From Kalymmatonema hyalinum WJT4-NPBG1 (lineage in GTDB: Bacteria; Cyanobacteriota; Cyanobacteriia; Cyanobacteriales; Nostocaceae), in contig JAHHIB010000054.1 in NCBI GenBank assembly GCA_019359075.1, positions 1-60,336 of the forward strand: a DNA stretch of 60,336 bases, read 5' to 3'. This document shows, piece after piece, positions 59,928 through 60,336 of this stretch (the first letter of the stretch is position 1; each line of letters starts with the position of its first letter). Below the pieces are notes generated by a model that was not told where the DNA came from, did no database searches, and saw only the letters and a list, made by a program, of their open reading frames with translations. Made by a program: the position numbers and the translations under genes.

Positions 59928-60168
59928 GGGAAAACTCCTCTCGTCTGGATGCAATTAATTCTTCGCTCCAACTAGAGCGATCGCCAGCACTAAGGGAGCG
60001 AATTAGATTATGTACCATCTCCAGCTTCTGAAATTGAGACAAAATTTTCACTTCACCATTCTCTTCAGAAATGGTTATTGTATCGCCTTCGGCTATATGC
60101 AAATTCTTACGCAAAGACGCAGGAAGTGTTATTCTTCCCCCGCTCAGTACATCTACCTTATATTCCAT
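59905..60168 (-). CDS. vapB: AbrB/SpoVT-type antitoxin, VapB-like
   Basis: An 87-residue protein. Residues 1-45 are a swapped-hairpin AbrB domain (VDVLSGGRITLPASLRKNL; IAEGDTITISEENGEVKIL), which binds operator DNA. The C-terminal acidic helix (SSWSEELIASRREEF) would block the toxin. It is the first gene of a leftward vapBC pair at the right edge of the window. Confidence 0.88.
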   Translation of the reverse strand: MEYKVDVLSGGRITLPASLRKNLHIAEGDTITISEENGEVKILSQFQKLEMVHNLIRSLSAGDRSSWSEELIASRREEFSREEQSGS

Positions 60169-60287
60169 ATATATACTTTCTTCACCATATTGATTAAAAG
60201 TACATCAATATCAGGGTAAGCGCAAGAAAAAATGAGCCAAAAGATGCTAGACCCGACATTCCGCTCTGAGGTGATCGCAAATATGAA

Positions 60288-60307
60288 TTTTCAGTAGATC
60301 GAAAAGT
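60288..60307 (+). repeat. dispersed TCAGTAGAYCGAAAAGT repeat, copy 4
   Basis: TTTCAGTAGATCGAAAAGTT at 60288-60307. Related copies are at 29372-29389 and 45642-45661 (same strand) and 29599-29613 (inverted). The following 29 bases (CGAGATAATGAGGGTTTCAG) also match the reverse complement of the DNA just left of 29599, so about 50 bp are shared. Possibly the end of an insertion sequence that continues outside the window. Confidence 0.6.
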
Positions 60308-60336
60308 TACGAGATAATGAGGGTTTCAGCCAATAT

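Noticed and set aside
1-60336. Search for tRNA, rRNA and riboswitches
   Set aside because: By eye I found no rRNA-like stretch, no convincing cloverleaf and no known riboswitch core; a covariance search would be needed to exclude them fully.

Overview
The window looks like accessory DNA of a filamentous cyanobacterium, probably a plasmid or a plasmid-like chromosomal island. Evidence: frequent GCGATCGC (HIP1) octamers, heptanucleotide short tandem repeats, many CHAT/NB-ARC/TPR conflict genes, IS110 and IS1 debris, several small non-autonomous elements, three toxin-antitoxin pairs, ParA/ParB plus an actin-type segregation gene, and a relaxase/coupling-protein mobilisation block. I see no rRNA, tRNA, CRISPR array or housekeeping gene. 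The genus (Nostocales-like) is inference.

Layout. 0.6-3.3 kb: a hypothetical gene and two toxin-antitoxin pairs. 3.6-6.6 kb: a CHAT caspase-like gene followed by two proteins with tandem YbjQ-like domains. 7.3-18.8 kb: a tyrosine integrase, then a long leftward operon of at least 14 genes running from an actin-like ParM ATPase through small unknown and membrane proteins and a membrane-anchored P-loop ATPase to an AEP-type primase. Divergent from it is a short ribbon-helix-helix gene preceded by four ACCCCGTA repeats, which resembles a parMRC locus. 19.0-23.6 kb: an EAD1-like/NB-ARC/TPR protein and ParB-ParA. 24.0-32.3 kb: mobilisation genes (VirD4-type coupling protein, relaxase, MobC, a ParA-like ATPase and unknown partners), with an oriT candidate beside mobC. 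33.1-37.0 kb: a leftward cluster of a DUF3616 protein, an EEP-family nuclease/phosphatase and a eukaryote-type EndoU ribonuclease fused to a lamin-tail domain. 37.3-41.7 kb: an IS1 scrap, an IS110 transposase broken by a 158-bp insertion, a TolC-family protein, a 274-bp element with 38-bp terminal repeats, and a small RHH gene. 41.7-44.9 kb: a membrane-spanning STAND receptor whose reading frame is cut by one TGA. 45.3-51.6 kb: a TPR-CHAT protease, a 114-aa partner and a two-TM CorA-like protein, bracketed by inverted copies of the 5' part of a tyrosine integrase gene. 51.7-55.2 kb: a CHAT-NB-ARC-TPR protein split by a +1 frameshift. 55.8-58.4 kb: a HEIGH metalloprotease-TPR protein and a small membrane partner. 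58.4-60.2 kb: Tn3-type debris, a frameshifted serine resolvase and a VapBC pair.

How the genes fit together. Maintenance rests on ParAB, ParM/RHH and toxin-antitoxin pairs. Spread rests on the relaxase/coupling block and integrases. The cargo is unusually rich in candidate abortive or immune modules that pair a sensor/switch (TPR, NB-ARC, ligand-binding domain) with a protease or nuclease (CHAT, HExxH, EndoU, EEP) and a membrane or unknown partner. The strongest candidates for an undescribed system are the CHAT/114-aa/2-TM island, the metalloprotease-TPR plus membrane-protein pair, and the CHAT plus double-YbjQ operon. Their functions are inference from domains and gene order only.
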